Assembly (NCBI RefSeq): GCF_003860525.1
Contig: NZ_CP034161.1
Span: forward strand, 2,728,001-2,792,000
From: Epilithonimonas vandammei
Lineage (GTDB): Bacteria > Bacteroidota > Bacteroidia > Flavobacteriales > Weeksellaceae
Length of the DNA: 64,000 nucleotides
Direction of reading: 5' to 3'
The notes below the pieces were generated by a model. It ran no database searches and was not told the origin of the DNA. It was given only the letters and a program-made list of their open reading frames with translations. The position numbers and the translations under genes were made by a program. This document shows, one piece after another, positions 44,481 to 55,284 of this stretch. Numbering within the stretch: position 1 is the first letter of the stretch; each line of letters opens with the position of its first letter.

Positions 44481-46136
44481 TTAGTTTTTATCCCAAATCA
44501 ATTTTGTTGTAAGTTTATCACCACCAGTACCTAGGTTCGAAACACCTGAATTATATCCATTTGGATTATATTGCAATAGTGTAACTGGATAAGTAATTCG
44601 CGCTGGCATTTCAGTTAATGTTGAACCAGCTGGAGATATTGGAGTAAATACATATGTCGTTGCTCCAGCAGTTGTAGGTATTAACAAATTATTAGTTTCT
44701 CCTGGTTTCAGTAGGAAGTTCGGATAGCCTGTTCTTCTATATTCTGCATAAGCTTCTTGTGGTTGCATAAATAAAGCTAAGTATTTTTGATTTAATACAT
44801 TTGCTTTATTTGCAACAGGTAGTGCATTAACAAATGAATTTATATCAGAAGTAGGAACTCCCCATCTTTCCATAGAAGCTTTTACACCATTCTTATAATG
44901 ATTATCATCCCAACCATTTATTTCTGATAACAAAAATTCAACTTCTGCATATTCCATTAAAACCTCACCAAAATTAGGTTTGATAACATTATTACTCCAG
45001 TTAGATGCTCCAGATGCATTTTGCACAGCTACCATTTGTCTTGTCAAACCGTAAGGTAAACCGATATAATTATCTAATCTTTTACTCGGAGTGTAAGTAA
45101 ATGATCCTAATGAAGGAGTTACAAAATTTTGCTGTTTATTACCACTATTATCTAAAATATAATTATCATCAGCATCAACTTTAAATACTGGAGCTGCATA
45201 TTTATAAAGTCTCGGATCCAAACCAAAACCACCTTTTTCACCTTTCAAAGCTTTTACCATTGTATCAGTAATTTTGAAGTCGGTTCTAGAATTCACAAAC
45301 ATTGCCGTATACATTGGAGAAGCAAGTTGTGGATTACTAGCACTATAAACCAAAACAGCGTTATCAGCATTGGATGTCATAACACCACTGCTAATTGCAT
45401 CTGTAATATGGGATTGAGCTTCTGGTAAAGCTACCTTAAGTCTGTTTGCAATTCTTAATCTAAGTGAATTTGCGAACTTTTTCCACTTAGTCATATTACC
45501 ATTATAAATTGGGTCACCATCAAATTTATTATCGGATAAAACCAATTGATTTGATGATTCTTTCAATTCTTTTAAAATATCCGAATAAATTTTATCTTGT
45601 GAAGCATATTTCGGTTGCGGATAAGTTGCCAGATTAAGAGCTTGAAAATCAGGATCAGAATTACCATATGAATAATAAGGTACGGAGCCAAACGTATCAG
45701 CTAAAATAGAAAAAATATAGCTTAACATAATCCTTGAAACAGCTATCTGATTACTATTATTACCGTAAGCAGAAGCTTGTGTCATCGTAGCTGGATTGGT
45801 ATTCAACTTGATGATACTTTGATAATCTACAGCAACTCTATATAAATTATTATAGATTGCAGCACTTGAAGTTTCTCTAAATTGAAAACGATCTTCTTCA
45901 GTATAAGCAACCTGCGCTGAATATTGTACCCAAGGTAATGTCATTCTACCAGACTCAAAATCATTTCTGGTAGCATCCATAAGTTCTTTTGTCGCTGAAT
46001 TCATCAAACCAGAAGTTGGTACTTGTTCTGGTTGGTTAGGATTGACATTTATTTCGTCTAATGATTCTTGACAACCCACGAAAGCCATCAATCCAATTGA
46101 CAAAATTGTTGTTTTTGTAATATTTATAAGTTTCAT
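44481..46136 (-). CDS. SusD/RagB-type outer membrane lipoprotein (SusD-like_2)
   Basis: 551 residues. The lipoprotein signal is MKLINITKTTILSIGLMAFVGC. The helical repeat body (VNPNQPEQVPTSGLMNSATK, then DYQSIIKLN and YSDILKELKESSNQLV) matches the SusD-like group with the alternative N-terminal domain. It binds an oligomeric nutrient at the surface above its SusC partner. It starts 4 bp after the susC stop, so it pairs with that gene. An upstream in-frame ATG at 46196 is inside susC and would spoil the signal peptide. No hydrolase is nearby to hint at the substrate. Confidence 0.92.
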   Translation of the reverse strand: MKLINITKTTILSIGLMAFVGCQESLDEINVNPNQPEQVPTSGLMNSATKELMDATRNDFESGRMTLPWVQYSAQVAYTEEDRFQFRETSSAAIYNNLYRVAVDYQSIIKLNTNPATMTQASAYGNNSNQIAVSRIMLSYIFSILADTFGSVPYYSYGNSDPDFQALNLATYPQPKYASQDKIYSDILKELKESSNQLVLSDNKFDGDPIYNGNMTKWKKFANSLRLRIANRLKVALPEAQSHITDAISSGVMTSNADNAVLVYSASNPQLASPMYTAMFVNSRTDFKITDTMVKALKGEKGGFGLDPRLYKYAAPVFKVDADDNYILDNSGNKQQNFVTPSLGSFTYTPSKRLDNYIGLPYGLTRQMVAVQNASGASNWSNNVIKPNFGEVLMEYAEVEFLLSEINGWDDNHYKNGVKASMERWGVPTSDINSFVNALPVANKANVLNQKYLALFMQPQEAYAEYRRTGYPNFLLKPGETNNLLIPTTAGATTYVFTPISPAGSTLTEMPARITYPVTLLQYNPNGYNSGVSNLGTGGDKLTTKLIWDKN

Positions 46137-46140
46137 TTTT

Positions 46141-49080
46141 TTAAAATTTGAATTGAACATTAAATCCATATGTTCTTGTTGAAGGTAGTGACCCACCTTC
46201 TAAACCTTGGACATTATTACTAGAGTATGATGCCGTTTCTGGATCTATATCCCAAGCTAATCCCCAAGTGAATAGGTTACGTGCAAATGCAGTAACTGTT
46301 ACATCGGAAATAGCATCTCCTAAAAGTCCTTTCGGTAAAGTATAACCTAAAGTAACCTCTCTTAATTTCCAATAGCTAGCATCGAAAACGTTAGCAGCAT
46401 CTACAACATTGTAATGCTTAGTAGCATAAGTATAGGCATCTAAAACTTTAGTATTTTGAACAAAAGAGCCATCTGCTTGTCTAACAACCCCGTCTAAAAC
46501 TATTCCATTTTCTCTAATTCCATTATTGGCAGTTTTATCCAACATCCCTGAATACATACCCCACATGTGTGATGTTGAAAAATATTTACCTCCTTTCTGT
46601 CTATCAATTAGAGCACTTAACGTAATATTTTTGTATCTAAATGTATTTCTCAGACCACCATTCCAATCAGGCAAATACGATCCTAAATAGACTGGAGTAG
46701 ATGTTGGAGTATAGTATCCGTTTGCACCAATTATTCTATTTCCGTTATTATCATATGTGTAATCAGTTCCATAAATCTGACCATATTTCATTCCCTCTAC
46801 AGCATAAACTCCAACACGGAATGGAGCATTTGCTAATCCTAAAGTTTTAGAAGTATCAGATAATTCAACTAATTTATTCTCATTTTTAGCAAAATTTAAA
46901 GTCATATCCCAAGAAAAATCTTGTGATTTCAATATTTTTCCATTCAAAACCACTTCTATACCTTTATTAGACATCTCTCCAACATTAATATTAGCTCGGA
47001 TCGCCCCTGTCCCGCCGTCGATAGGTAGAGGAATAATCTGATCAGTTACTTTAGCATCATATAATGTTAGGTCAATTCCAAAACGATTATTAAACATTCT
47101 TGCTTCAAGACCTAATTCAACTGTCTTCTTATTCTCACTAACGAGGTTAGGATTTTTACTGATGTCTGTATTACTGTATCTTGGGAAACCTAAAAATGGT
47201 ATTCTTACATCATATACATTGACAAGTTCGTATGGATCTGTATCAGACGAAATATTTGCCCATCCACCTCGAATTTTTGCAAAATTTAACCAAGGAGCAT
47301 TTACTAAACTTGAAAAAACTATACTCCCTGAAATTGATGGATAATTATATGGTTTATTTGGCAATGCAGATGACCAATCTGTTCTATTAGTTGCATCTAC
47401 AAAAAATATGTCTTTGTAACCCAAAGAAACTGATTCATAAAGAGAGTAGACTCTTTTATAATTGCTCGTATATGTTACTGTAGCTGCCGCTGCACCATTA
47501 TTAAGATTATAGAAATTAGGAATAACTAATCCTCCATTAGTTTGCGCAGCTATTAAATCAGCTTTTGCCTGACGCATATTCGTACCAACAAAAGAATTGA
47601 TACTAAAATCACCAAATTTCTTATCAAAATGCAATCTTAATTCATAATTATATTCCGAGAAGTTCCTCTTATTAATAGTATAACCTGATTGAGCCTGAGA
47701 GCCAATAGCAACACGTGTATCATTAGTGAATGAATAAACATCACCTAGTAAATTACCTACTGCATAAAAATCTTTTGTAAAATTATATGTTAAAGAAGCG
47801 TTACCGTAAACTCTTTGTCTTTTGTCCGTTGTATAGTTTTCATACGCAGTCCAATACGGATTGTCAGAATATTTTAATGTTGCATTATCCCAGCTTGTTC
47901 TATTCCATCCTCTCTGTTGCCCATTCGCTAACTTATAATCTTTAAGTTTGGAAAAATCTAAACTTCGAGCACCCCATTGGAAAAATTTTTGTGCAACTGA
48001 ATTATCTCCGTAACCTTGTTCAGGTCTATTGAAAGCGTCATTCAAATTATAAGTCAAACCAACATCCATTTTTAACTTATCACTCAACTGGCTTGTTACG
48101 CTAAGATTTAAAGTATTCTTGTTTAAATGTGAATTAGGAAAAATTCCCTCCGTTCTAACATTACTGTATGAGAATCTAACACCAGTTTTTTCAAACGATC
48201 TACTGATTGATATATTATTATTATATGTAACTCCAGTTTTGAAAAATGAATCTACATCATGCTTGGGAGCAACCCAAGGCACTGCCTTTAGATAGTCGTT
48301 AGAAAACTCTGGATCAAAAGCATACCAAGGTAGGTATAGTAAATTTGGATCATACTTAGGGCCCCAAGATTCATCTACAGCATACTCAGCCACATTAAAG
48401 GTCTGGCCATTAATATTAGCGGTTGAAAATGTATCTTGACTTCCTTGTCCATACTCTCTTTGCAAATTCGGCATCTTATAAATATGGTCAAATGATACAC
48501 CAGAGTTTAATGTTATTTGAGTTTTACCTCCTTTTCCTCTCTTAGTGGTATAAACTATTGCTCCGTGAATCGCTCTTGCACCATAAAGTGCTGCAGCTGG
48601 ACCACCTTTTAAAACAACAATCGATTCTATATCATCTGGATTAATATCTGCTGATGTATCACCGTAATCTACGCCTCCAGCTCCTCTCGCAGTATTGCCA
48701 GTATTGAAATTGGAGTTATTAAATGGAATTCCATCAACCACAATTAAAGGTCTATTATCTCCAGTAATTGATCCAACCCCCCTAAGAGTTATTCTTGTAG
48801 ATCCTCCCATAGATGCAGAAGAAGCAGTAACCTGAACACCAGCAACATTACCAGACAATGAACTAATTGCATTAGTTTGTCTGGATGCAGTAATCAAATC
48901 ACCTTTAATTTCTTGAGCAGCATAACCAATTGCTTTTTGCTCTCTCTTAATACCTAAAGCCGTTACTACTACGCCTTCGATATCTTGCGTCTTTGCTGTA
49001 TCTTGTACCTTTTGTGCAGAAACTACTGCAAAAGATGACGAAAGAACTACAGCCAACACGCTTGTTGTTAATTTTTTCAT
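46141..49080 (-). CDS. SusC/RagA-family TonB-linked outer membrane protein
   Basis: 979 residues. A signal peptide (MKKLTTSVLAVVLSSSFAVVSAQ) is followed directly by the plug (EGVVVTALGIKREQKAIGYA), with no carboxypeptidase-like N-terminal domain. The plug contains ITLRGVGSITGDNRPLIVVDG and SIVVLKGGPAAALYG, and the rest forms a 22-strand barrel ending in the usual aromatic residue (FNVQFKF). It imports bound oligomers with TonB energy. It lies downstream of a second susD and upstream of its own susD. Confidence 0.95.
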   Translation of the reverse strand: MKKLTTSVLAVVLSSSFAVVSAQKVQDTAKTQDIEGVVVTALGIKREQKAIGYAAQEIKGDLITASRQTNAISSLSGNVAGVQVTASSASMGGSTRITLRGVGSITGDNRPLIVVDGIPFNNSNFNTGNTARGAGGVDYGDTSADINPDDIESIVVLKGGPAAALYGARAIHGAIVYTTKRGKGGKTQITLNSGVSFDHIYKMPNLQREYGQGSQDTFSTANINGQTFNVAEYAVDESWGPKYDPNLLYLPWYAFDPEFSNDYLKAVPWVAPKHDVDSFFKTGVTYNNNISISRSFEKTGVRFSYSNVRTEGIFPNSHLNKNTLNLSVTSQLSDKLKMDVGLTYNLNDAFNRPEQGYGDNSVAQKFFQWGARSLDFSKLKDYKLANGQQRGWNRTSWDNATLKYSDNPYWTAYENYTTDKRQRVYGNASLTYNFTKDFYAVGNLLGDVYSFTNDTRVAIGSQAQSGYTINKRNFSEYNYELRLHFDKKFGDFSINSFVGTNMRQAKADLIAAQTNGGLVIPNFYNLNNGAAAATVTYTSNYKRVYSLYESVSLGYKDIFFVDATNRTDWSSALPNKPYNYPSISGSIVFSSLVNAPWLNFAKIRGGWANISSDTDPYELVNVYDVRIPFLGFPRYSNTDISKNPNLVSENKKTVELGLEARMFNNRFGIDLTLYDAKVTDQIIPLPIDGGTGAIRANINVGEMSNKGIEVVLNGKILKSQDFSWDMTLNFAKNENKLVELSDTSKTLGLANAPFRVGVYAVEGMKYGQIYGTDYTYDNNGNRIIGANGYYTPTSTPVYLGSYLPDWNGGLRNTFRYKNITLSALIDRQKGGKYFSTSHMWGMYSGMLDKTANNGIRENGIVLDGVVRQADGSFVQNTKVLDAYTYATKHYNVVDAANVFDASYWKLREVTLGYTLPKGLLGDAISDVTVTAFARNLFTWGLAWDIDPETASYSSNNVQGLEGGSLPSTRTYGFNVQFKF

Positions 49081-49284
49081 ATCAAATCAAATTTTTCAAT
49101 ACACAAAAATGCAAAAGTTTATTAATATATACAACACAAATTGTTAATAGATGTTAAACTTTCACATTGTTAACAAAATATTATATTTAAAAAAACATCC
49201 ATTTTCAGTTTTAATTTACTGCATAAACTATAATTTTAAGATTTTCCAAAACAATAACACTATCTTGTTTTAAAAATAACACAA

Positions 49285-49318
49285 AAAAAAATACTTCAAA
49301 TTAATGAAGTATTTTTTT
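49285..49318 (-). terminator. Terminator after the second SusD gene
   Basis: Arms AAAAAATACTTCA / TGAAGTATTTTTT around AATTAA, 10 bp past the stop at 49328. Confidence 0.75.
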
Positions 49319-49327
49319 AGTTTAATA

Positions 49328-50929
49328 TTAATATCCGGGGTTTTGCTGAGCAGCAAGTGTCGGATTTGCACTGGTTTCCAATGTTGGAATTGGCCAAACA
49401 TATCTGTAATCAGAGTATGGAATTGCTGTTACATCTCCTGATTTGATTACATATGGTGTTTCGATTTTATAATCGGCCAATACAGGAGGAGCACCATTTT
49501 TGTACTTTGCAGGTATTCCAGAAGATGGTGCAATATCATCTTGCTGTAAGCGGTGGATTGTATTCCATCTTAAGCCTTCTCCTAGGAACTCTATCCTTCT
49601 TTCTAAAAGAATAGCATTAACAGCTAAAGTTTTGTTTGCAAACGCTGTATAAGCCTCAATAGATGGATTAGCCAACGATCTGTTTCTAACTGCATTGAGA
49701 TCTGCCAAGTAAGTAGGATTATCTAGTCTTGCTTTAGCTTCTGCTCTATTTAATAAAACTTCTGAGTATCTCAATAATGGTGAAGCATCAGTAAGAGTTG
49801 ATGTATCTTTATATTTGTTAATATAATATCCTGTAATAGCATTAGTAACAGCATTTCTTTTAAAGTTTATCCATCCCCCTTCTGTTCTTCTTTTATCTGT
49901 AGCTAACCATCCTGCATTATTCCAAATAATTGGACTAATAGCAATCAAACTTCTACCAAGGTATTGCGAAGCTAAAGCGCCGTTTACAGATGGATTATTT
50001 GTTGCAGAATTTTCAAGTGAAAAAATGCTTTCGCTATTGCCATAGTTATTAGCAAATGGAGTATTAGGATCAGCAGTTAGCGTATACCTTCCATCCAATT
50101 TGTTTGCTTCTGTAATTACGCTTGCATAGTCTCCTTTACTAAGATAAACTCTGGTTTTCAACGCAATCGCTGCTTCTTTTGTAGCATAAACTATTGCAGC
50201 TTTTGCCGTGCCTCTCTGGGTTTTTGAGTACATGAAGTTTTCAGCATCATTCAAATCTTTTAATAGTTGCGCATAATTTGCCGCTACCGTACCTCTTGGC
50301 AACTTCTCATTTTCAGCAGCTGTGGCAATGGATGTACTTGCGACAGTACGATATGGAATACCAAGATGCGAAGCATCAGCAGTATGCTTATATGGTCTTG
50401 CAAAGAAATTGAGTAATTCGTAATGGCTGAATGCTCCGAAAAATAATGCTTGTCCAATATAATCATTACCTTCTGCCTCCGTAAGCACCCCATTGCTAAC
50501 GGCTTTTTTAACGCCCTCAATAACCAAATTAGCACGAGCGATTAGCCTGTAAGTATCAATCCAATAATAAACTGTATTTAGCGCTCCTGCCGGATCCCAA
50601 GTACCAACATAAGTAATAGCATAAAACGATGCGGTATTCACCATATCTTCCCCACGCATATCATTTTGCTGGAAATAGGCAGCACCAAACGGATAACCTC
50701 TTCCTGACTGAGATGGTGTGGCATTATTATATTGTCCCACCTGTGCGGCTTGATACATTCCATTTACGGATAGAATAACATTCTCTTTAGTACTGAAAGC
50801 ACCATCTTCACTGGCTTGATTATAAGGCTCAAGATTAAGTATATTTTCCTCATTACAGCTAGACAAAGCCAGAAGTGCAAAGCCTGTTGCTGCGATAAAA
50901 ATTTTTGATTTATGTAATAAACTATTCAT
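49328..50929 (-). CDS. SusD/RagB-family outer membrane lipoprotein (pair of the broken SusC)
   Basis: 533 residues. Lipoprotein signal MNSLLHKSKIFIAATGFALLALSSC, then NEENILNLEPYNQASEDGAFSTKENV, the typical SusD start, and a C-terminal RagB domain (RYSEVLLNRAEAKARLDN, RRIEFLGEGLRWNTIHRLQ). It starts 11 bp after the end of the adjacent SusC gene, which is disrupted, so its transport partner appears lost. It may survive as an orphan binding protein or use the second SusC. Confidence 0.93.
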   Translation of the reverse strand: MNSLLHKSKIFIAATGFALLALSSCNEENILNLEPYNQASEDGAFSTKENVILSVNGMYQAAQVGQYNNATPSQSGRGYPFGAAYFQQNDMRGEDMVNTASFYAITYVGTWDPAGALNTVYYWIDTYRLIARANLVIEGVKKAVSNGVLTEAEGNDYIGQALFFGAFSHYELLNFFARPYKHTADASHLGIPYRTVASTSIATAAENEKLPRGTVAANYAQLLKDLNDAENFMYSKTQRGTAKAAIVYATKEAAIALKTRVYLSKGDYASVITEANKLDGRYTLTADPNTPFANNYGNSESIFSLENSATNNPSVNGALASQYLGRSLIAISPIIWNNAGWLATDKRRTEGGWINFKRNAVTNAITGYYINKYKDTSTLTDASPLLRYSEVLLNRAEAKARLDNPTYLADLNAVRNRSLANPSIEAYTAFANKTLAVNAILLERRIEFLGEGLRWNTIHRLQQDDIAPSSGIPAKYKNGAPPVLADYKIETPYVIKSGDVTAIPYSDYRYVWPIPTLETSANPTLAAQQNPGY

Positions 50930-51363
50930 TTCTGTTAATTTTAAAAAGTTGCATTAAGACCTAGTGTTACTGTCAATTGTCTTGGGACTCCGTTGTAATC
51001 CATACCGTTTGATTCCATCTCAGGATCCAATCCTGTATATTTAGTGATCGTTATGGCATTTTGTACAACACCAAAAACCCTCAATTTACTAAGACCAACC
51101 TTCTCTATATAATTTCGATCTATGGAATATCCTAGCGTAATATTATCAATTTTTACGAAGTCACCTTTTTCAACAAATCTAGAGTTAGCCACACCGGTTG
51201 TGTTAATATTACTTGTGTACCCACCTCTCAACTTAGGCGTCCAACCATCACCAGGATTATCAACGCTTTGCCATCTTCCTAAGATTTCTGTTCCATTATT
51301 ATAAAAATCTTGGTTTAATAATTCTCTTCTAGTCACATTATAAATATAATTGCCTCCACTAAA

Positions 51364-52761
51364 CCCAAATCACGCAGTTGAAATTTTTTGAGATAAGTCT
51401 ATGGGGTAATCCCAAATTCCGACGAACCATTTTCTGCGTTTTTTGGTGAGTGCAATCTTCAGTTTAAGTGTGTCACCTACTTTTTCAAAATAAGCTCCAA
51501 TAGCAAAGGTTCTATATCGTAGTGTAGATAATGTTTTCTGCGTTTTTTCTTGAAGAACAAACAGTCTGAAAATTGACATCAGATTATAAGCAATCATCGA
51601 AAATATAAGTGCAGCTTCTGTAGGGAAAAAGCCTTTAAGGTTAAAACTTTCGGCTCCAAAATCTGCCTTTAATTCCTTGATTCTATTCTCTGCATCGCCT
51701 CTGTTTCGGTACGTTCTCCAAACATCTGTTGCCGATTGTTCTTGGTTGGTAATATAGGCTGAATAGCGATAATTTCTATGAATTTCATCTTCCGGAAACA
51801 GGCTTAATATTCGGCCTGCCGCATTCGGCCGTTGTGCTGTTTTTTGCCTTACAATGACTATCCTTCTTGGCTTTTCCCAGTTTTTTGCTTGATAATATTT
51901 GTCGCAAATTTCGATGCCCTCATCAACTTTTATCCAAAAATCTTGCTGGTTTATCAAGTGTTGAATGGGGTGAGTAAATTTTGCAGCGATGATGTATTGG
52001 AGTGTTTTTAATTCAAGATAATCCATAATGTCTTTCTGGAAAAAACCACTATCCAAACGAACTAATCCTACTTTTTTATCCCCAAAATTTAAGAGTGTTT
52101 CTTCTAAAAATCCTACAAAATTATTTGCCGAAGAAGCATCACCGCTCCTGAGCCAAAAATTAGCGACCATCTTTACATCGTTCACAAATGCAATGATAGG
52201 ATGATGGCTGTTTCTTCCTTTTTTCTTAGGATTGTAGCCTTTTTTTGCTCCCTCTTGCTCTCCGTATCGAGTAATTACAGATGAATCAATGTCTAACGTA
52301 AAATAATTGAGGTTCAAATTCTGAAAAAACCAACTGAAAAAATGATGCCCAACTTGCTGGTTGATGTGTTGTGTAAACTTGCCAAAATAGCGTTTATATG
52401 CGTCCTGAGCAGGGGTTTTTCGCCAGTCAAATATTTCCCCAAGAGCCTTATCTGCACGGGTAATTTCTGTGTGCAAAAAACGATTGGCGCCACACCAAAT
52501 ACTCGTAATAAAAGATTCAAGCAAAACTTCTTTTTTATAAGAATTATTGGAAAGTGACACAGGTAAAGATTCGCATTTTTCAATTTGCTCTCTAAAGCCG
52601 ATTTTGTCCAACATTTGCTTTAAAAACACCATTCCGCCCCAAGGCGTAATCTCTTTATTGGTAAAGGATAGATCGAATTTCATCGCTTATTTTTTTCTAC
52701 TGCTACGCAGTTGGATATTAGAATACTAAAATACTCTTTTTTTTCTATTGCGGAATTTGGG
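51364..52761 (-). mobile_element. IS1380-family insertion sequence, copy 2 (1398 bp)
   Basis: Same ends as copy 1. It is flanked by 5-bp direct repeats CTAAA (51359-51363 and 52762-52766), a clear target duplication. It is inserted in a SusC gene. No MITE is attached to this copy. Confidence 0.95.
51370..52683 (-). CDS. IS1380-family transposase (copy 2)
   Basis: 437 residues, identical to the product at 18993-20306, with the same likely DDE residues and YRNRGDAENRIKELK signature. It is complete. The identity of the two copies implies recent movement within this genome. Confidence 0.95.
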   Translation of the reverse strand: MKFDLSFTNKEITPWGGMVFLKQMLDKIGFREQIEKCESLPVSLSNNSYKKEVLLESFITSIWCGANRFLHTEITRADKALGEIFDWRKTPAQDAYKRYFGKFTQHINQQVGHHFFSWFFQNLNLNYFTLDIDSSVITRYGEQEGAKKGYNPKKKGRNSHHPIIAFVNDVKMVANFWLRSGDASSANNFVGFLEETLLNFGDKKVGLVRLDSGFFQKDIMDYLELKTLQYIIAAKFTHPIQHLINQQDFWIKVDEGIEICDKYYQAKNWEKPRRIVIVRQKTAQRPNAAGRILSLFPEDEIHRNYRYSAYITNQEQSATDVWRTYRNRGDAENRIKELKADFGAESFNLKGFFPTEAALIFSMIAYNLMSIFRLFVLQEKTQKTLSTLRYRTFAIGAYFEKVGDTLKLKIALTKKRRKWFVGIWDYPIDLSQKISTA

Positions 52762-55261
52762 CTAAATCTAGCTAAGAAACCAAAATCAAAATTTTTGTAC
52801 TTCATTGAAGTATTGAAAGACCCAAAATAAGTTGGAAGTGTATTTCCTAAAATATAACGGTCAGCTCCTGTAAGCGATGACGATGCCCCTAAAGTACCTG
52901 GGTTATTTGCATCAAATACACGATAAGCATTAGTTGCAATATCCAATTGAACTAAACTTCCATCTGCTTTGTAATACACCGGATTACCATTTGCTTTATT
53001 TACTCCCCAATATTTATATCCATATAAACTTCGCAATGACTCACCAACACGGATTAAATATGCAGTTTCACCATTTCGACTTTGAATAATATCAGAACCA
53101 TCAACTAAGCTGAGCACTTCGTTTTTAGTAAGCGATAAATTACCTCCTACATTCCAAGTGAAATTATCATTTTTGATAATATCTGTTCCAAGAGAGAACT
53201 CCCATCCCTTGTTTACCATAGAACCGATGTTCATATTAATAAAGTTACCTGGCAATCCCAAAGAAGGCGCATAAGGTCTAGCCAAAATCAAATCGTTATT
53301 TTGATTTTCGTAATATTCTGCACTTAGTGTAATCCTGTTATCAAATAATCCAAAATCAGCACCTATATTCTTTTTAACATTTGTTTCCCATCTTAGCTGA
53401 TTATTTCCCGTATTAGAAAATCCCCAACCATTATAATCAGCATATTTATAACTGTTATACAGTCCTAGATATGGGTAGTAATCTATATCTGTATTTCCTA
53501 CTTTACCGTAAGAAGCTCTCAGTTTTAAATCAGAAATATATTTGTTGTCTTTCAAAAACTCTTCATTAGAAATGGTATAACCTAAAGAGACTCCAGGAAA
53601 ATTACCATATTTATTAGCTGCAGGCAGAGAAGAAAGCCCATCCCTTCTGATTGTTCCCTGCACAAAATATTTATTTGCAAAATTATAACTTAACCTTGCC
53701 GCGTAGGAAATCAGACCACCCTCTGTTGCAGATCCTCCTGAATATTGCGTGGTGTATGAACCAGTAATAACATTATCTTGTCCAAAGAAGTCTGTAGAAA
53801 GCCCTTGACCATCTGCATAAAAAGAATTTGTTTTTTGTTTCTGATATTCATTGATCAAAACCAAATTCACATTATGGCTACCAAAAGACTTGTCAAAATT
53901 TAAAATATTTTGGATATTCCATCTGTCAAGATTTAGATAATTATTATCTATGTAGCCTCCTCTTGAGAAACCATCTCCGTGTACACGATTCCAATATAAA
54001 AATCCAGTTGTTACGGATCTGTCTTTACTAGCCTGCAAAGTATATGTAAGCCATTTAGTAATATTTACATCACCTTTTACACTTCCTATAAATCTAGATA
54101 AATTAAAAGTGTAAGAATTGTTATTTACTATATAAGCAATATTCGTAAGATCACTCGTAATAGGTATAAGGTTCTGCCACTGTCCCACCCTACTTACTGT
54201 ACCAGAGGTAAAGATATTATAACCAGTTGGAGTAGTTGGATCATAGATTGGTGTATTCGGCAATTGTCTTACAGCACTAAACATTGCTCCTGAAATTGAG
54301 TTATAACCGTTATTGAGGCCTTTGTAACCAGTTTCAGAATAAGCTAAACTGGTAGTCACTTTAAACCAGTCCGTTACTTTTTGATCAGCATTCAAACGAA
54401 AAGACATTCTTTCCATTTGATTTGGTTTGATAACACCTTCTTGCTTTGTGTATCCTAATGATGCATAGTAATTACCTTTTCCCAAACCACCTGTCATGGA
54501 AAGAAAATGATCAGTTTGAGTTCCTGTTCGTAAAACAGCATCCTGCCAGTTTGTATTAAAATCAGTTCCCTTTGCCCAAACAAGACCTGGTGAAGCAGCG
54601 GCAGCTTTCTCATTTGAAATGGTTACAAAATCAGGAGTTTGTAAAAGATCATATTTTTTAACTACAGAAGCAACACTAAACTGGTTGTTATAGTTTACAG
54701 CAAATTTACCGTTTTTCCCTTTTTTTGTAGTTATCAAAATAACCCCATTAGCAGCCCTTGATCCGTAATTTGCTGTTGCAGCCCCATCTTTCAAAACAGT
54801 CATAGTCTCAATATCAGAAGGGTTAATATCCGCAAGTGCATTTGCCGGAGTATTACCACCACCTGTATCACCAGCCCACATTGGCATACCATCTACAACA
54901 TAAAGCGGTGTGGTTCCAGATGTAATTGAGTTAACACCTCGTATTCTAACTACTGGCGCTCTTCCAATCTCACCAGAATTACTTACCACCTGAACACCTG
55001 AAGATCTTCCCGCAAGCTGTGCTTCAAATGTTGGTGTATTCAAATTTGAAATTGCCTCGCCTTTTACAGTCGTCACAGAGGATGTTACCTGACTCTTTTT
55101 CTGCGTTCCATAACCTACAACAACTACCTCTTCTATGTTTGAAACTTTTGAAGAATCAGTTTTTTACAAAAAATCACAAAATAATTGAAACTTAAATAAA
55201 TGTTTAATTAAAAGCCGATATTACTATCATATTTTATCATAATAAAATAATTTTAAATGAT

Positions 55262-55269
55262 TACCTTTG
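55262..55269 (+). promoter_or_regulatory. -7 promoter box of rnhB
   Basis: TACCTTTG, an exact TAnnTTTG match 15 nt before the rnhB ATG. Confidence 0.45.
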
Positions 55270-55284
55270 CAAAGCTTTTTTATT

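Larger units (their letters stand above)
50941..55163 (-). pseudogene. SusC/RagA-family TonB-linked protein: 5' truncated and split by IS1380
   Basis: The coding frame runs from the plug region (KTDSSKVSNIEEVVVVGYG, near 55163) down to 52762 and resumes from 51363 to the stop at 50941. Removing the IS and one CTAAA copy joins FGFLARF to SGGNYIYNVTRREL in frame, so a single insertion caused the split. The gene also lacks its start. Just upstream of KTDSS is a stop (55166-55164), and no signal peptide is found, so about 25 N-terminal codons are missing. Two independent lesions make it non-functional. Plug motifs such as GRAPVVRIRGVNSI and TMTVLKDGAATANYGSRAANG are otherwise normal. Confidence 0.9.

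Noticed and set aside
50941..51336. The SusC C-terminal piece as an independent gene
   Set aside because: It joins in frame to the upstream part when the IS1380 element and one CTAAA copy are removed, so it is a fragment of one pseudogene.
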